NCBI GenBank assembly: GCA_965237775.1 | Contig: OZ250155.1 | Coordinates: 1-64,000 of the forward strand | Source: CATOSP01 sp965237775 | Lineage (GTDB): Bacteria; Chloroflexota; Dehalococcoidia; Lucifugimonadales; UBA3495 | Length of the DNA: 64,000 bases | Direction: 5' to 3' | Shown: positions 34,308-43,277 of the stretch, piece after piece | Layout of the letters: each line of letters begins with the position of its first letter | How positions within the stretch are numbered: the first letter of the stretch is position 1 | Position numbers and translations under genes: made by a program | Notes under the pieces: model-generated | Databases searched by the model: none | Told to the model about the DNA's origin: nothing | What the model saw: the letters and a program-made list of their open reading frames with translations, nothing else

Positions 34308-34334
34308 TAAACCCGAATCCACCGATGGGAGGCG
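34308..34334 (+). repeat. Dispersed repeat, copy 5
   Basis: TAAACCCGAATCCACCGATG, then GGAGGCG. It also shares GGGATGAGGG some 25 bases downstream with copies 2 and 6 (reversed). Confidence 0.6.
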
Positions 34335-34558
34335 TGAAGGCAGGGCAAATTGGGATGAGGGAGCCTACAAGGGAGAAAGCCTGGGCTCCATTGGGACCGA
34401 TGTGACACCGCAGAGGGTTTTCAGTAGCCGCACCGGGCCTCGAGAGCGGTCTATGGAGGCTGGGAATCGCGTGATAGTGAGACCGGACGCAACAGGATGC
34501 ACTCGCGGACCGGGCGGACGCGAGTTTGGATGCGGTGGGTCGGTTGCGGATAGCGCCG

Positions 34559-35450
34559 TCAGGCTGGGAGTGGGATGGCTCGCAGTCGGGCCAGGGCGAG
34601 AGTGGCCTGCTCAGCCCAGGGCCAGCCCCGGGGAAGATGCAAAGTGAGTCTGCGCGCCGAGCGGGTAAGCCGTCCGGCCAGGGAGAAGAAGCGTCGCCGC
34701 AGGGTCTTGGTGGTCACCAGTTGCTCGCCCAGACCGATGCGTGCCGCCCAACGGGCCAGATTATGCGCCAGCGCCTGGACGGCCAGCCAGGCGGCGTTGG
34801 CGGCGAAACGGCCTGACGGGAGATGATTGAGTCCCACGCCGTACTTGAGGTCTCGGATGGCATTTTCGACCTCGGCGTGGCGGCGATGGTCGGCCTCCAG
34901 CTCCAGGGTATCCCCGTCCCGGTCGGTGATGAAGCCGTGATAGCTGTAGCTGGCGAAGAGGGCCAGCTGGGAACCGGGCGTGGGCTTCACCCGCCGGACG
35001 ATGAGCCGCACCGGCGCGGCATCGGGCTTGCTCCTGAAGGGAGTGTAAGCGGTCTCGGCCACGTCGGCGGCGCCGTCCATCCAATAAGGGATGGGCCTCC
35101 AGTCCGCCTCGGGTATGGCTTCAATAAGATTCAATGAGATTGCGCAGGCTATTGTGCTGGCGGATGGTGATGGAGAAGCGGACCTTCGTCTTGCGACAGA
35201 CGGCGACCACGGCGTGGGTGTAGAAGCCGCTGTCGGTCCGCACCGTGAGTTGCCCCTTGGCCCCAGCATGGCGCACCCGCCCCACGGTCTCCCGCAGGAA
35301 GTGGGCGGCGCCCCGAGCGGTGTTGGCGCGGCCCTCGCGCAGCCGAGACATCAGCACGTCGCCGGTTCCGGCGGCCACGGCCAGCAGCGGGTGATAGCCT
35401 CGCTTGCCAGTGTAGCCATGGTGTCGCGCCCCCTCCTTGGCCAGCCCGTA
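34559..35450 (-). pseudogene. 3' part of an IS1380-family transposase
   Basis: Reading down from 35450: YGLAKEGARHHGYTGKRGYH, then VRTDSGFYTHAVVAVCRK, the catalytic Asp region of IS1380, and NAIRDLKYGVGLNHLPSGRF with the catalytic Glu region. At ~35120-35140 a 10-base tandem duplication (TTCAATAAGA/TTCAATGAGA) shifts the frame between NLIE and AIPEADWRPIPYW. The other part lies at 37126-37612 beyond a nested IS110. Confidence 0.85.
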
Positions 35451-37125
35451 GCAAAATTATGCCCTTGTCCGGCCTGTGCAGAGGCGACTAACCGGTGAGC
35501 CGGCTCAAGGATGTATGCTCGTGGCGAGGCGTGCCGTCCGGACGAAGACCGAGCAGACACTGGTGCGTATTGCCCGACCCGTAGCATGGTCTGGGAGCCT
35601 TACGACTGCATCATTGGTGACGCCCGGACCCGGGCGATCCCGTTGGGGAGAGTGGCTACGGTCCGTGGCTCCCTCCGGCGACACGCCTACGCTGCAATGG
35701 TAGAGTCGATGATGAACAGACGCAAGAGCAACGCAGAACCGGAGGGGCTGTCCCAGCTGAACCTGAACGCGGCGGGCATTGACGTGGGGGCCACCAGCCA
35801 GTTCGTGGCAGTTCCCTCCGACCGGGCGGAAGCGCCGGTGCGAGAGTTTGCCGCCTTCACGGCGGACCTGTACCGCTTGGCCGACTGGCTGCTGGATTGC
35901 CGCGTGGACACCGTGGTCATGGAGTCCACCGGTGTGTACTGGATACCGCTGTTCGGGGTGCTGGAGGAGCGGGGATTCCAGGTGATGCTGGTAGATCCCA
36001 GACGCATCAAGAACGTGCCTGGCCGCAAGACCGACGTGCTGGATTGCCAGTGGCTGCAGCAGTTGCACACCTACGGCCTGCTGTCGGGAGCCTTCCGTCC
36101 CGGCGGGGACATCCGGCGCCTGCGCAGCTACCTGCGGCAGCGGGCCATGCTGGTGGAATACGCGTCCCAACATATCCAGCATATGCAGAAGGCGCTGACC
36201 CAGATGAACGTGAAGCTGCAGCACGTGATCAGCGACATCGCCGGCAGGACCGGCACGGAAATCATCGAGGCCATCGTGGGTGGCCAACGGGATCCGGTGA
36301 AACTGGCGCAACTGCGCGACCCCAGGATCAAGGCCGACGAGGCCACCATCGCAAAGTCGTTGCGGGGCCATTGGCGGGCGGAGCACATCTTCGAGCTGAC
36401 CCAAGCTCTGGAGCTGTACCGGGCGTACCAAGGCAAGATTGCCGAGTGCGACCGGGAGATTGAAGCCCAGCTGGAGCGGTTTGAGGACCGCAGTACCGGC
36501 GAACCTCCAGCGGCGAAGTCCGGCCGGAGGCGCATTAAAGGAAACGCACCCCGCTTCGATGTTTGGACGCACTTATATCGGATGACGGGAGTGGACCTGA
36601 CCCGGATCGACGGGGTGGAGGCGTACACGGCCCTGAAGGTCATTAGCGAGATTGGCGCCGACATGACGAAATGGCCCAGCGCCAAGCATTTCGCGTCCTG
36701 GCTGGGGCTGAGCCCCAACAACCGCATCACCGGTGGGCGGGTGATCAGCTCCAAGACCAAGCCCAGCGCCAACCGTGCCGCGGCGGCATTGCGTCTGGCA
36801 GCCAACGCGCTGCACCGCTCCGACAGTGCCCTGGGCGCCTTCCTGCGCCGGAAGAAAGCCCAACTGGGCGCGCCTAAAGCCATCACCGCCACCGCCCACA
36901 AGCTGGCCAGGCTCATCTATTCCATGCTGCGGTACGGACAGGAGTACGTGGATGTTGGCGCGGAATACTACGAACGGCAGTATCAGCAGCGGGCGTTGCG
37001 CTCGGCGAAGCAGCGGGCGGCACAACTGGGCTACCAGCTGGTGCCAATGTCCGACGCCGGGGAACGCACCACGGACGCACCTCCCGGCGCGCCAATCGCC
37101 GCGTGACGACGTGGGTTAGTGGGGA
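35451..37125 (+). mobile_element. IS110-family element nested inside the IS1380 transposase
   Basis: Removing 35451-37125 (~1675 bp) rejoins the IS1380 frame exactly at CET-YGL. No target duplication or terminal inverted repeat is seen, as usual for IS110. Confidence 0.85.
35709..37106 (+). CDS. IS110-family transposase, intact
   Basis: About 465 residues from MMNRRKSNAEPEGLSQLNLN; the frame is open further upstream but homology starts here. The N-terminal DEDD domain contains AAGIDVGATSQFVAVPSD, TVVMESTGVYWIPLFGVLEE and RKTDVLDCQWLQQLH. The C-terminal Transposase_20 domain has LYRMTGVDLTRIDGVEAYTA and FASWLGLSPNNRITGGRVIS. It is longer than the decayed IS110 at 9.2-10.2 kb and belongs to another subgroup. 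IS110 enzymes use an RNA-bridged target choice in characterised cases; the non-coding end (35451-35708) could encode such an RNA. Confidence 0.92.
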   Translation: MMNRRKSNAEPEGLSQLNLNAAGIDVGATSQFVAVPSDRAEAPVREFAAFTADLYRLADWLLDCRVDTVVMESTGVYWIPLFGVLEERGFQVMLVDPRRIKNVPGRKTDVLDCQWLQQLHTYGLLSGAFRPGGDIRRLRSYLRQRAMLVEYASQHIQHMQKALTQMNVKLQHVISDIAGRTGTEIIEAIVGGQRDPVKLAQLRDPRIKADEATIAKSLRGHWRAEHIFELTQALELYRAYQGKIAECDREIEAQLERFEDRSTGEPPAAKSGRRRIKGNAPRFDVWTHLYRMTGVDLTRIDGVEAYTALKVISEIGADMTKWPSAKHFASWLGLSPNNRITGGRVISSKTKPSANRAAAALRLAANALHRSDSALGAFLRRKKAQLGAPKAITATAHKLARLIYSMLRYGQEYVDVGAEYYERQYQQRALRSAKQRAAQLGYQLVPMSDAGERTTDAPPGAPIAA

Positions 37126-37612
37126 GGTCTCGCAGATGGTGGAGTCCAGGTCGATGGTCAGCGGCCCGTCGCCGGGTCCGGCGCCGGCGGCCCGGGTCCG
37201 GCGCCGGCGGCCCAGGCCCGGGCCAGCAGTTCCCGGCTCACCCGGTCCAGCTGGCGGACATGGCCCCACCGGAAGCTGCGCAGGAACGTCCCCAGAGCCT
37301 GCCCTCGCGAAAGCGGGGGGTGGAGGGCGCTTTGACCATGCACCCCAGCACCGAGGAGGTCCGCCCCGCACGCAGCGCATCGGCGTCGTCAATGCAATCG
37401 CCGCCCGCCAGCGCCGAGGCCACCAGCGTCAGCATCTTGTCTCCCGCGTTCGCCCGCCCCGGCGCATACCCGAGGTCAAGGTGACGGTCAACGAGTTCAC
37501 GCAGGCCCACGTGCTGGGCCAGGGTGGCCGGAAGAAGCAGCCCGGCATTGTTGACCAGGCGGTGGTCGTCGAAGGCGATTTGGATGCGGTCGGGGTGCTC
37601 AAGTGGTAGCAT
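37126..37612 (-). pseudogene. 5' part of the split IS1380-family transposase
   Basis: Starts MLPLEHPDRIQIAFDDHRLV and continues GDKMLTLVASALAGGDCIDD. At ~37310-37340 an insertion of ~20 bases (after MVKAPST) breaks the frame before LGTFLRSFRWGHVRQLD. A tandem duplication of ~18 bases in a CCGGCGCCGGCGG-rich segment (37173-37215) disturbs the linker before LTIDLDSTICET. Three lesions plus the IS110 insertion make it dead. Confidence 0.85.
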
Positions 37613-37668
37613 CTGTTGGGTGCTCCTTGTTTCTGGTCGGTTCCCTCTCTCGAAAACCATTATCCCAG

Positions 37669-37921
37669 ATGCAAAGGAGCACTTTCTTACCCATTCACCA
37701 CGCCGCGACCCTCATCTCTTCGGTGGATTGGGGCTTAGGCATCCTGCTACTTGGGTTAATTCTGGGAATAACGGCGATCTGGTTGCAAGCGCAGGCAGAG
37801 ACCAGGGTCAAAAGCCGAATACCAAGGCAAGGAGCGATCATACTATTGGACCTCATCCTTGGGCTCGGCATACTGTTTGTCCCACTCATGCTTAGCGTTC
37901 CGGTCGTGCAGCTGAGCCTAG
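37669..37921 (+). pseudogene. Membrane-protein gene, 5' part, cut by IS1182
   Basis: Two hydrophobic helices: LGILLLGLILGITAIWLQAQ and LLDLILGLGILFVPLMLSVP. The upstream codons lie in dispersed repeat copy 6, so the true N-terminus is probably lost. Across the IS1182 the frame resumes at 39772 with GQALIAPSHVSYVHMLILSA. Confidence 0.5.
37711..37737 (-). repeat. Dispersed repeat, copy 6 (inverted)
   Basis: Reversed it reads TAAGCCCCAATCCACCGAAG, then AGATGAG, like copy 3. Confidence 0.65.
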
Positions 37922-39693
37922 AAATGCGGATGAAAAGCCTTGGTTGAGAAGAGGGCTTTAGGCAGAAAGGCCGGCGTCAGCAACGCCAGCGGCCAAATCA
38001 GACCGAGCCGGATTGCACCAAATGTTGCTGTAGCACTGTCGGCGCCGGCCCAGGCGTCACGGTAGCCGATGGCAGCGCCACCAATATCGCCTGTCAAACC
38101 GGTTTTGCCCGCCAGCAGGGTCAGGTTGGCCACCGTGGCTGCCAGGTACAGCTGGAACCGGGTTTTGGTCCGACCGAAGTAGCGGGCCTGGCGAATCCCC
38201 AGCTGCACCAGCCGGGCCAGCCGGTGCTCCACCACCACCCGGCGTTGACAATACCCGGCAAAGGCTTCGCTCTGCTGCAGGGCCCGGGCCTGCTGCAACA
38301 AAGCCTCCTGCGGGTGCAGTTGGACCGTTCGCCCCAATCCCGATGACCCGGCCACGCATTGAGAGCGCAGCGGGCAGGCTCCGCACACCGCCGCATCGAA
38401 CCGGAAGGCTTGCAGCCGGTGAGTCCGTCCCGTGGAACCGGTCCGCTTCCCCGCCGGCAGCAGCTTCCGGGTGACCTGACCCGCCGGACAGGTGCAGGTT
38501 CCCGCCGCCAGGTCAATCCGGAAGTCATCCTTCGGGAAGTGTTTCCGGTTCGGACGGCCCGGCACCCGGGCAATCAGGGTCCGTCCCGCGTCGGCGAAGG
38601 CCTGCCTGGTATCGCCGTCGCCATAAGCGGCATCGCCCAGCGCCTCCTCCACCGGCACACCGGTATTGGCCTCGCTCCGTTCCACCAGTTCCAAGGCCCC
38701 CAGGTTGTCCGGAGCGTTGCCGGGCAATACTTCCACAGCAGTAATGAGCTGGGTATCGGTGTCCACCACAATCGCCGCCTTGTGCCCGTCGAAGCGACGG
38801 CTGCTGCTCTTGTGGCCGTGGCGCATCTCCGGGTCATGCACCGACACCATCCGGTCCTTGCTCACCCCGTCCTTGAGACCAATACCGTCGCCGGTGCGCT
38901 CCACATCCTGGAGCAGCAACTGCCCCAGCAACTCCGCCGCCGCGACGATGCCCTGCCGCTCAGGGCTGCCCTCCGGCAGAGCCTCCTGCGCCTGCCGCCC
39001 TGCTTCCAACAGACGGTCGGCGTCAGCCACAATCGTGGCCAGCAACCCCGCCCGTGCCCCCTTGTCGGACCAGTCGATGGCCGACTCTCCCTTGATGCTG
39101 GATGCAAGGTACCGCCCGTACCCCTGGGCCTCGGCCCATCCTTTGACATTGGACCTCTCCACGGCTGCCAGCGCCCGCAGCAGCTTCACAATCCCGTCCG
39201 CCAGCAGGTTGAAGGTGTCCCTCACGGCGCCCCGCCCCAGGATGTTCGTGGTGTCCAGCGCCACCCGCATGCCGCGCTTTTTTAGGTAGCCCGACTCCCG
39301 GGCCAGCCGCAGGCTGGACTCGAACACCGCCCGCACCTTGTCGTGGAGAATCAACTGGGCGCGGAACACCTGGAGCGTGCTCTTGGCGAAGGGCCTGTCC
39401 TCCACCTCAATTCCCAACGCCACTTTCCAGCGGATGTCGAAGTCGGCTCTGGCCTTGGCCTCGGCGTCGCTCACCTTGTCGTGGGTCTGCAGCAGCAGCG
39501 CCGTGGCCAGCAGGCTGGGCGGCACGCTGTCCCGGCCGTTGTCGGCGCAGTAGAACTCGGCGAAGTCGGAGTCCCGGAATAGTTGGCCTCTCAACGATGC
39601 CAACAGGCCGTAGAAAGTGTCCTTACCCACGTGGTCCAGATACAGCCGGTCCGCCTCCCAGAAGCCCCTCTGATCCGATCGCTCTCCCAGCAT
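37918..39693 (-). CDS. IS1182-family transposase, left copy
   Basis: 591 residues starting MLGERSDQRGFWEADRLYLD. The N-terminal DUF772 domain (SLLATALLLQTHDKVSDAEA) is followed by a DDE core: MRVALDTTNILGRGAVRDTF (Asp), FDGHKAAIVVDTDTQLIT (Asp), EALGDAAYGDGDTRQAFADA, and a C-terminal cysteine cluster (CTCPAGQ, CGACPLRSQC). The last codon and the TAG stop (HPHF-TAG) are completed by the CTAG target duplication, not by the IS itself. It looks intact and interrupts a membrane-protein gene. Confidence 0.93.
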   Translation of the reverse strand: MLGERSDQRGFWEADRLYLDHVGKDTFYGLLASLRGQLFRDSDFAEFYCADNGRDSVPPSLLATALLLQTHDKVSDAEAKARADFDIRWKVALGIEVEDRPFAKSTLQVFRAQLILHDKVRAVFESSLRLARESGYLKKRGMRVALDTTNILGRGAVRDTFNLLADGIVKLLRALAAVERSNVKGWAEAQGYGRYLASSIKGESAIDWSDKGARAGLLATIVADADRLLEAGRQAQEALPEGSPERQGIVAAAELLGQLLLQDVERTGDGIGLKDGVSKDRMVSVHDPEMRHGHKSSSRRFDGHKAAIVVDTDTQLITAVEVLPGNAPDNLGALELVERSEANTGVPVEEALGDAAYGDGDTRQAFADAGRTLIARVPGRPNRKHFPKDDFRIDLAAGTCTCPAGQVTRKLLPAGKRTGSTGRTHRLQAFRFDAAVCGACPLRSQCVAGSSGLGRTVQLHPQEALLQQARALQQSEAFAGYCQRRVVVEHRLARLVQLGIRQARYFGRTKTRFQLYLAATVANLTLLAGKTGLTGDIGGAAIGYRDAWAGADSATATFGAIRLGLIWPLALLTPAFLPKALFSTKAFHPHF

Positions 39694-39767
39694 TCCCTTG
39701 CTCCGCTATCTTTGATACCCCGGAGTATAACCCCTGGCATCAAAATGGACAGTTTCCGGCCAGACTT
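37922..39767 (-). mobile_element. IS1182-family element, left copy
   Basis: 1846 bp flanked by CTAG (37918-37921, 39768-39771). The sequence appears identical to the right copy (40521-42366) in inverted orientation; the encoded proteins are identical over all 591 residues. Confidence 0.92.
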
Positions 39768-39890
39768 CTAGGCCAGGCTTTGATAGCACCAAGCCACGTG
39801 TCGTATGTTCACATGTTAATCTTGTCCGCCGATGCAGGACTGATATTCGGGATACTGTCAACATGGACCGGGGGGAGATTGGGAAACTAA
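39768..39890 (+). pseudogene. Membrane-protein gene, 3' part beyond IS1182
   Basis: Joining 37917 to 39768 keeps the frame: VPVVQLSLGQALIAPSHVSY, then LILSADAGLIFGILSTWTGG and a stop at 39890. The tail overlaps the start of the next ORF by 28 bases. Confidence 0.5.
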
Positions 39891-40339
39891 GGTGGTCCGC
39901 GTCTGCTTGGCACGGGGCGAGGGTCTTCATAGAGACGGCCACCCTGGCGTTTGCTGGCCGATGGCTGATCAGGGATGGGTTCCAGTTGATTGCCGAGCAG
40001 CATAAGTCGATCCAAGAAGCGCAAGGGGAAATCCTCAACATCTGGCCACTCGTGTTAATGCGGTTTTTCGGTACGATGCTGGTCTTCGCGGGTAGCGTGT
40101 CATTGATGGCTAGACAGGCCAGGTCCTGGCCTCAGCAGGAGGAAGTAGTAGGACAGGTGTCTCTCTCCGAACGTATCAGGTATGGGGTTAGACGCGCTAA
40201 GGAGATAGTGAAATCTATACGGTTTCCCATCTCAGGCGATCGACCACCAGGGCACGGTCCGGTAGATCGAAAGGGAGAGATTTGCCAAGTCGAACGGGGA
40301 CCTTCAGGCGATCTGCCGAGACGTCGGATGGATGCGTAG
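39863..40339 (+). CDS. Hypothetical membrane-associated protein between the two IS1182 copies
   Basis: 158 residues. One clear hydrophobic helix (ILNIWPLVLMRFFGTMLVFA, continuing GSVSLMA) at ~75-100, a weaker one near residue 28, then a basic cytosolic tail (ERIRYGVRRAKEIVKSIRF). Start ATG overlaps the end of the broken membrane-protein gene, suggesting an old two-gene operon. The last ~30 residues are low-quality and may be past the true end. Family unknown. Confidence 0.45.
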   Translation: MDRGEIGKLRWSASAWHGARVFIETATLAFAGRWLIRDGFQLIAEQHKSIQEAQGEILNIWPLVLMRFFGTMLVFAGSVSLMARQARSWPQQEEVVGQVSLSERIRYGVRRAKEIVKSIRFPISGDRPPGHGPVDRKGEICQVERGPSGDLPRRRMDA

Positions 40340-40520
40340 CCAATGCCGCCCGGCTCGGTGCCCAGCGTTCCCCTCAAAGGTTGGGGGGAGCTGTGATGAC
40401 TAACCGCGCACCGGTGTCGGGTTACACAAGCGTGATAGTACGCCTACGGACACAGGGGCTCTGCCAATAGGATTCGACAAGAAATCCGGGTGCATTCTCG
40501 AACCCCTGGGCAGGTCCTAG

Positions 40521-42366
40521 AAGTCTGGCCGGAAACTGTCCATTTTGATGCCAGGGGTTATACTCCGGGGTATCAAAGATAGCGGAGCAAGGGAATGCTG
40601 GGAGAGCGATCGGATCAGAGGGGCTTCTGGGAGGCGGACCGGCTGTATCTGGACCACGTGGGTAAGGACACTTTCTACGGCCTGTTGGCATCGTTGAGAG
40701 GCCAACTATTCCGGGACTCCGACTTCGCCGAGTTCTACTGCGCCGACAACGGCCGGGACAGCGTGCCGCCCAGCCTGCTGGCCACGGCGCTGCTGCTGCA
40801 GACCCACGACAAGGTGAGCGACGCCGAGGCCAAGGCCAGAGCCGACTTCGACATCCGCTGGAAAGTGGCGTTGGGAATTGAGGTGGAGGACAGGCCCTTC
40901 GCCAAGAGCACGCTCCAGGTGTTCCGCGCCCAGTTGATTCTCCACGACAAGGTGCGGGCGGTGTTCGAGTCCAGCCTGCGGCTGGCCCGGGAGTCGGGCT
41001 ACCTAAAAAAGCGCGGCATGCGGGTGGCGCTGGACACCACGAACATCCTGGGGCGGGGCGCCGTGAGGGACACCTTCAACCTGCTGGCGGACGGGATTGT
41101 GAAGCTGCTGCGGGCGCTGGCAGCCGTGGAGAGGTCCAATGTCAAAGGATGGGCCGAGGCCCAGGGGTACGGGCGGTACCTTGCATCCAGCATCAAGGGA
41201 GAGTCGGCCATCGACTGGTCCGACAAGGGGGCACGGGCGGGGTTGCTGGCCACGATTGTGGCTGACGCCGACCGTCTGTTGGAAGCAGGGCGGCAGGCGC
41301 AGGAGGCTCTGCCGGAGGGCAGCCCTGAGCGGCAGGGCATCGTCGCGGCGGCGGAGTTGCTGGGGCAGTTGCTGCTCCAGGATGTGGAGCGCACCGGCGA
41401 CGGTATTGGTCTCAAGGACGGGGTGAGCAAGGACCGGATGGTGTCGGTGCATGACCCGGAGATGCGCCACGGCCACAAGAGCAGCAGCCGTCGCTTCGAC
41501 GGGCACAAGGCGGCGATTGTGGTGGACACCGATACCCAGCTCATTACTGCTGTGGAAGTATTGCCCGGCAACGCTCCGGACAACCTGGGGGCCTTGGAAC
41601 TGGTGGAACGGAGCGAGGCCAATACCGGTGTGCCGGTGGAGGAGGCGCTGGGCGATGCCGCTTATGGCGACGGCGATACCAGGCAGGCCTTCGCCGACGC
41701 GGGACGGACCCTGATTGCCCGGGTGCCGGGCCGTCCGAACCGGAAACACTTCCCGAAGGATGACTTCCGGATTGACCTGGCGGCGGGAACCTGCACCTGT
41801 CCGGCGGGTCAGGTCACCCGGAAGCTGCTGCCGGCGGGGAAGCGGACCGGTTCCACGGGACGGACTCACCGGCTGCAAGCCTTCCGGTTCGATGCGGCGG
41901 TGTGCGGAGCCTGCCCGCTGCGCTCTCAATGCGTGGCCGGGTCATCGGGATTGGGGCGAACGGTCCAACTGCACCCGCAGGAGGCTTTGTTGCAGCAGGC
42001 CCGGGCCCTGCAGCAGAGCGAAGCCTTTGCCGGGTATTGTCAACGCCGGGTGGTGGTGGAGCACCGGCTGGCCCGGCTGGTGCAGCTGGGGATTCGCCAG
42101 GCCCGCTACTTCGGTCGGACCAAAACCCGGTTCCAGCTGTACCTGGCAGCCACGGTGGCCAACCTGACCCTGCTGGCGGGCAAAACCGGTTTGACAGGCG
42201 ATATTGGTGGCGCTGCCATCGGCTACCGTGACGCCTGGGCCGGCGCCGACAGTGCTACAGCAACATTTGGTGCAATCCGGCTCGGTCTGATTTGGCCGCT
42301 GGCGTTGCTGACGCCGGCCTTTCTGCCTAAAGCCCTCTTCTCAACCAAGGCTTTTCATCCGCATTT
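40521..42366 (+). mobile_element. IS1182-family element, right copy
   Basis: 1846 bp between CTAG repeats (40517-40520, 42367-42370). With the left copy it forms an inverted pair around ~745 bp, a potential composite transposon or invertible segment. Confidence 0.92.
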
Positions 42367-42370
42367 CTAG
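40595..42370 (+). CDS. IS1182-family transposase, right copy
   Basis: Residue-for-residue identical to the left copy, including dependence on the target CTAG for its final codon and stop. Absence of any difference across 591 codons indicates very recent duplication or ongoing gene conversion. The stop lies 30 bp before the next gene, so transcription could run into it. Confidence 0.93.
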   Translation: MLGERSDQRGFWEADRLYLDHVGKDTFYGLLASLRGQLFRDSDFAEFYCADNGRDSVPPSLLATALLLQTHDKVSDAEAKARADFDIRWKVALGIEVEDRPFAKSTLQVFRAQLILHDKVRAVFESSLRLARESGYLKKRGMRVALDTTNILGRGAVRDTFNLLADGIVKLLRALAAVERSNVKGWAEAQGYGRYLASSIKGESAIDWSDKGARAGLLATIVADADRLLEAGRQAQEALPEGSPERQGIVAAAELLGQLLLQDVERTGDGIGLKDGVSKDRMVSVHDPEMRHGHKSSSRRFDGHKAAIVVDTDTQLITAVEVLPGNAPDNLGALELVERSEANTGVPVEEALGDAAYGDGDTRQAFADAGRTLIARVPGRPNRKHFPKDDFRIDLAAGTCTCPAGQVTRKLLPAGKRTGSTGRTHRLQAFRFDAAVCGACPLRSQCVAGSSGLGRTVQLHPQEALLQQARALQQSEAFAGYCQRRVVVEHRLARLVQLGIRQARYFGRTKTRFQLYLAATVANLTLLAGKTGLTGDIGGAAIGYRDAWAGADSATATFGAIRLGLIWPLALLTPAFLPKALFSTKAFHPHF

Positions 42371-42400
42371 GGAACCAATATTATTACCTGGAGGTGGACC

Positions 42401-43180
42401 ATGGCACTCATAGACCTCAATCGCCCGCCGGGCGAATATCTCCCGGAGCAGCGTGACCACGGTTGTGTCAGCGGAGACGTGGAGGCGGTGTTCCGCAACC
42501 ATCAGGAACGGGTGATACACCTCTTCAAGGAGGCCCGCGAGCGCAACCTGGCGTGCGTGGGCGCGGTCGCCTGGCTCACCGCCCCCCGGGTCCTCGCCGC
42601 GATGGCCACTATCCCCACGTCGCTAATAGTCCAGAAGGAAGACTTCCTGCGCTCGGACATCTCCGCCGGCGGAAACCTCGACGCGTGGAAGGCACGCCTG
42701 CGGCGGCAGTACGAGGCCATCGCCGACTCGGACCGCCGGCGAGACCCGGGCATTGCGTTCCAGCGCCAGAACATGCCCGATCCCCTTGGAAGCATGTCAT
42801 ACGGCGGCGACCCGCAGATTTCCGGCGTCTATGCTTTCGGCATCAGGAATGACCGGAGCAAGGAGGGAGGGCGGAGACAGCCCCTGATGCACAACAAGTT
42901 CTTGGCGTTCATCAGGGGTGTCGTGCAGGCTGGTACTGCCTGTGAGGGAGAGGGGGACGGGGCCTCAACCCTCGACTTCCACTGGCTTGTCGAGGCCGTT
43001 TGGACGGGCTCCTGCAACCTGAGCCTGTTGGCCCCGCGGTCCCGGGAGAATACGGTCATCATCAGGGACCCTGCCATCGGCAACGCCTACCTGCACGAGT
43101 GGGCGGACATGATGGCCCTATCGGAGCCCCCGGACTGGAACTCGGCTTGGATCGACCCCCAATGGCGCACCGGCACCTGA
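42401..43180 (+). CDS. PLD-like (phospholipase D superfamily) protein
   Basis: 259 residues, GGAGGTGG ribosome site. One half-HKD-like motif (PLMHNKFLAFIRG, residues ~166-178, giving His-x-Lys) and the downstream TGSCNLSLLAPRSRENTVII strand match the PLD catalytic half (Asn in place after the HxK). AVAWLTAPRVLAAMATIP resembles the N-terminal Rossmann-like strand. Single-motif PLD proteins act as dimeric nucleases or lipases. It lies directly upstream of a Cas4-like nuclease with the same strand and may be in one operon. A defence or DNA-processing role is inference. Confidence 0.7.
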   Translation: MALIDLNRPPGEYLPEQRDHGCVSGDVEAVFRNHQERVIHLFKEARERNLACVGAVAWLTAPRVLAAMATIPTSLIVQKEDFLRSDISAGGNLDAWKARLRRQYEAIADSDRRRDPGIAFQRQNMPDPLGSMSYGGDPQISGVYAFGIRNDRSKEGGRRQPLMHNKFLAFIRGVVQAGTACEGEGDGASTLDFHWLVEAVWTGSCNLSLLAPRSRENTVIIRDPAIGNAYLHEWADMMALSEPPDWNSAWIDPQWRTGT

Positions 43181-43277
43181 CGCTGCCGCCGCCAGCGGCT
43201 GTGAAAACCCGGATTATTGACATAATTATCGGGGAGGTGAGGCATGGCGAAACCGCAGGGACGGCTCCTATTTCTGG

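Larger units (their letters stand above)
33550..34554. other. About 1 kb without a supported gene; carries an att-like arm and repeat copy 5
   Basis: Contains the hairpin at 33832-33856, arm repeat B (33831-33957), the att-like 26-mer (33942-33967) and a dispersed repeat (34308-34334). A 67-codon minus ORF at 34066-34269 is possible but unsupported. Probably the junction of an integrated segment with older sequence. Confidence 0.4.

Noticed and set aside
35511..35708. Upstream extension of the nested IS110 transposase
   Set aside because: Open frame without homology or ribosome site; it lies in the IS non-coding end where a structural RNA would be expected.
38359..39285. Long plus-strand ORF opposite the left IS1182 transposase
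   Set aside because: It and its mirror at 41003-41929 are antisense shadows of the transposase, with the same length in both copies and no family likeness.
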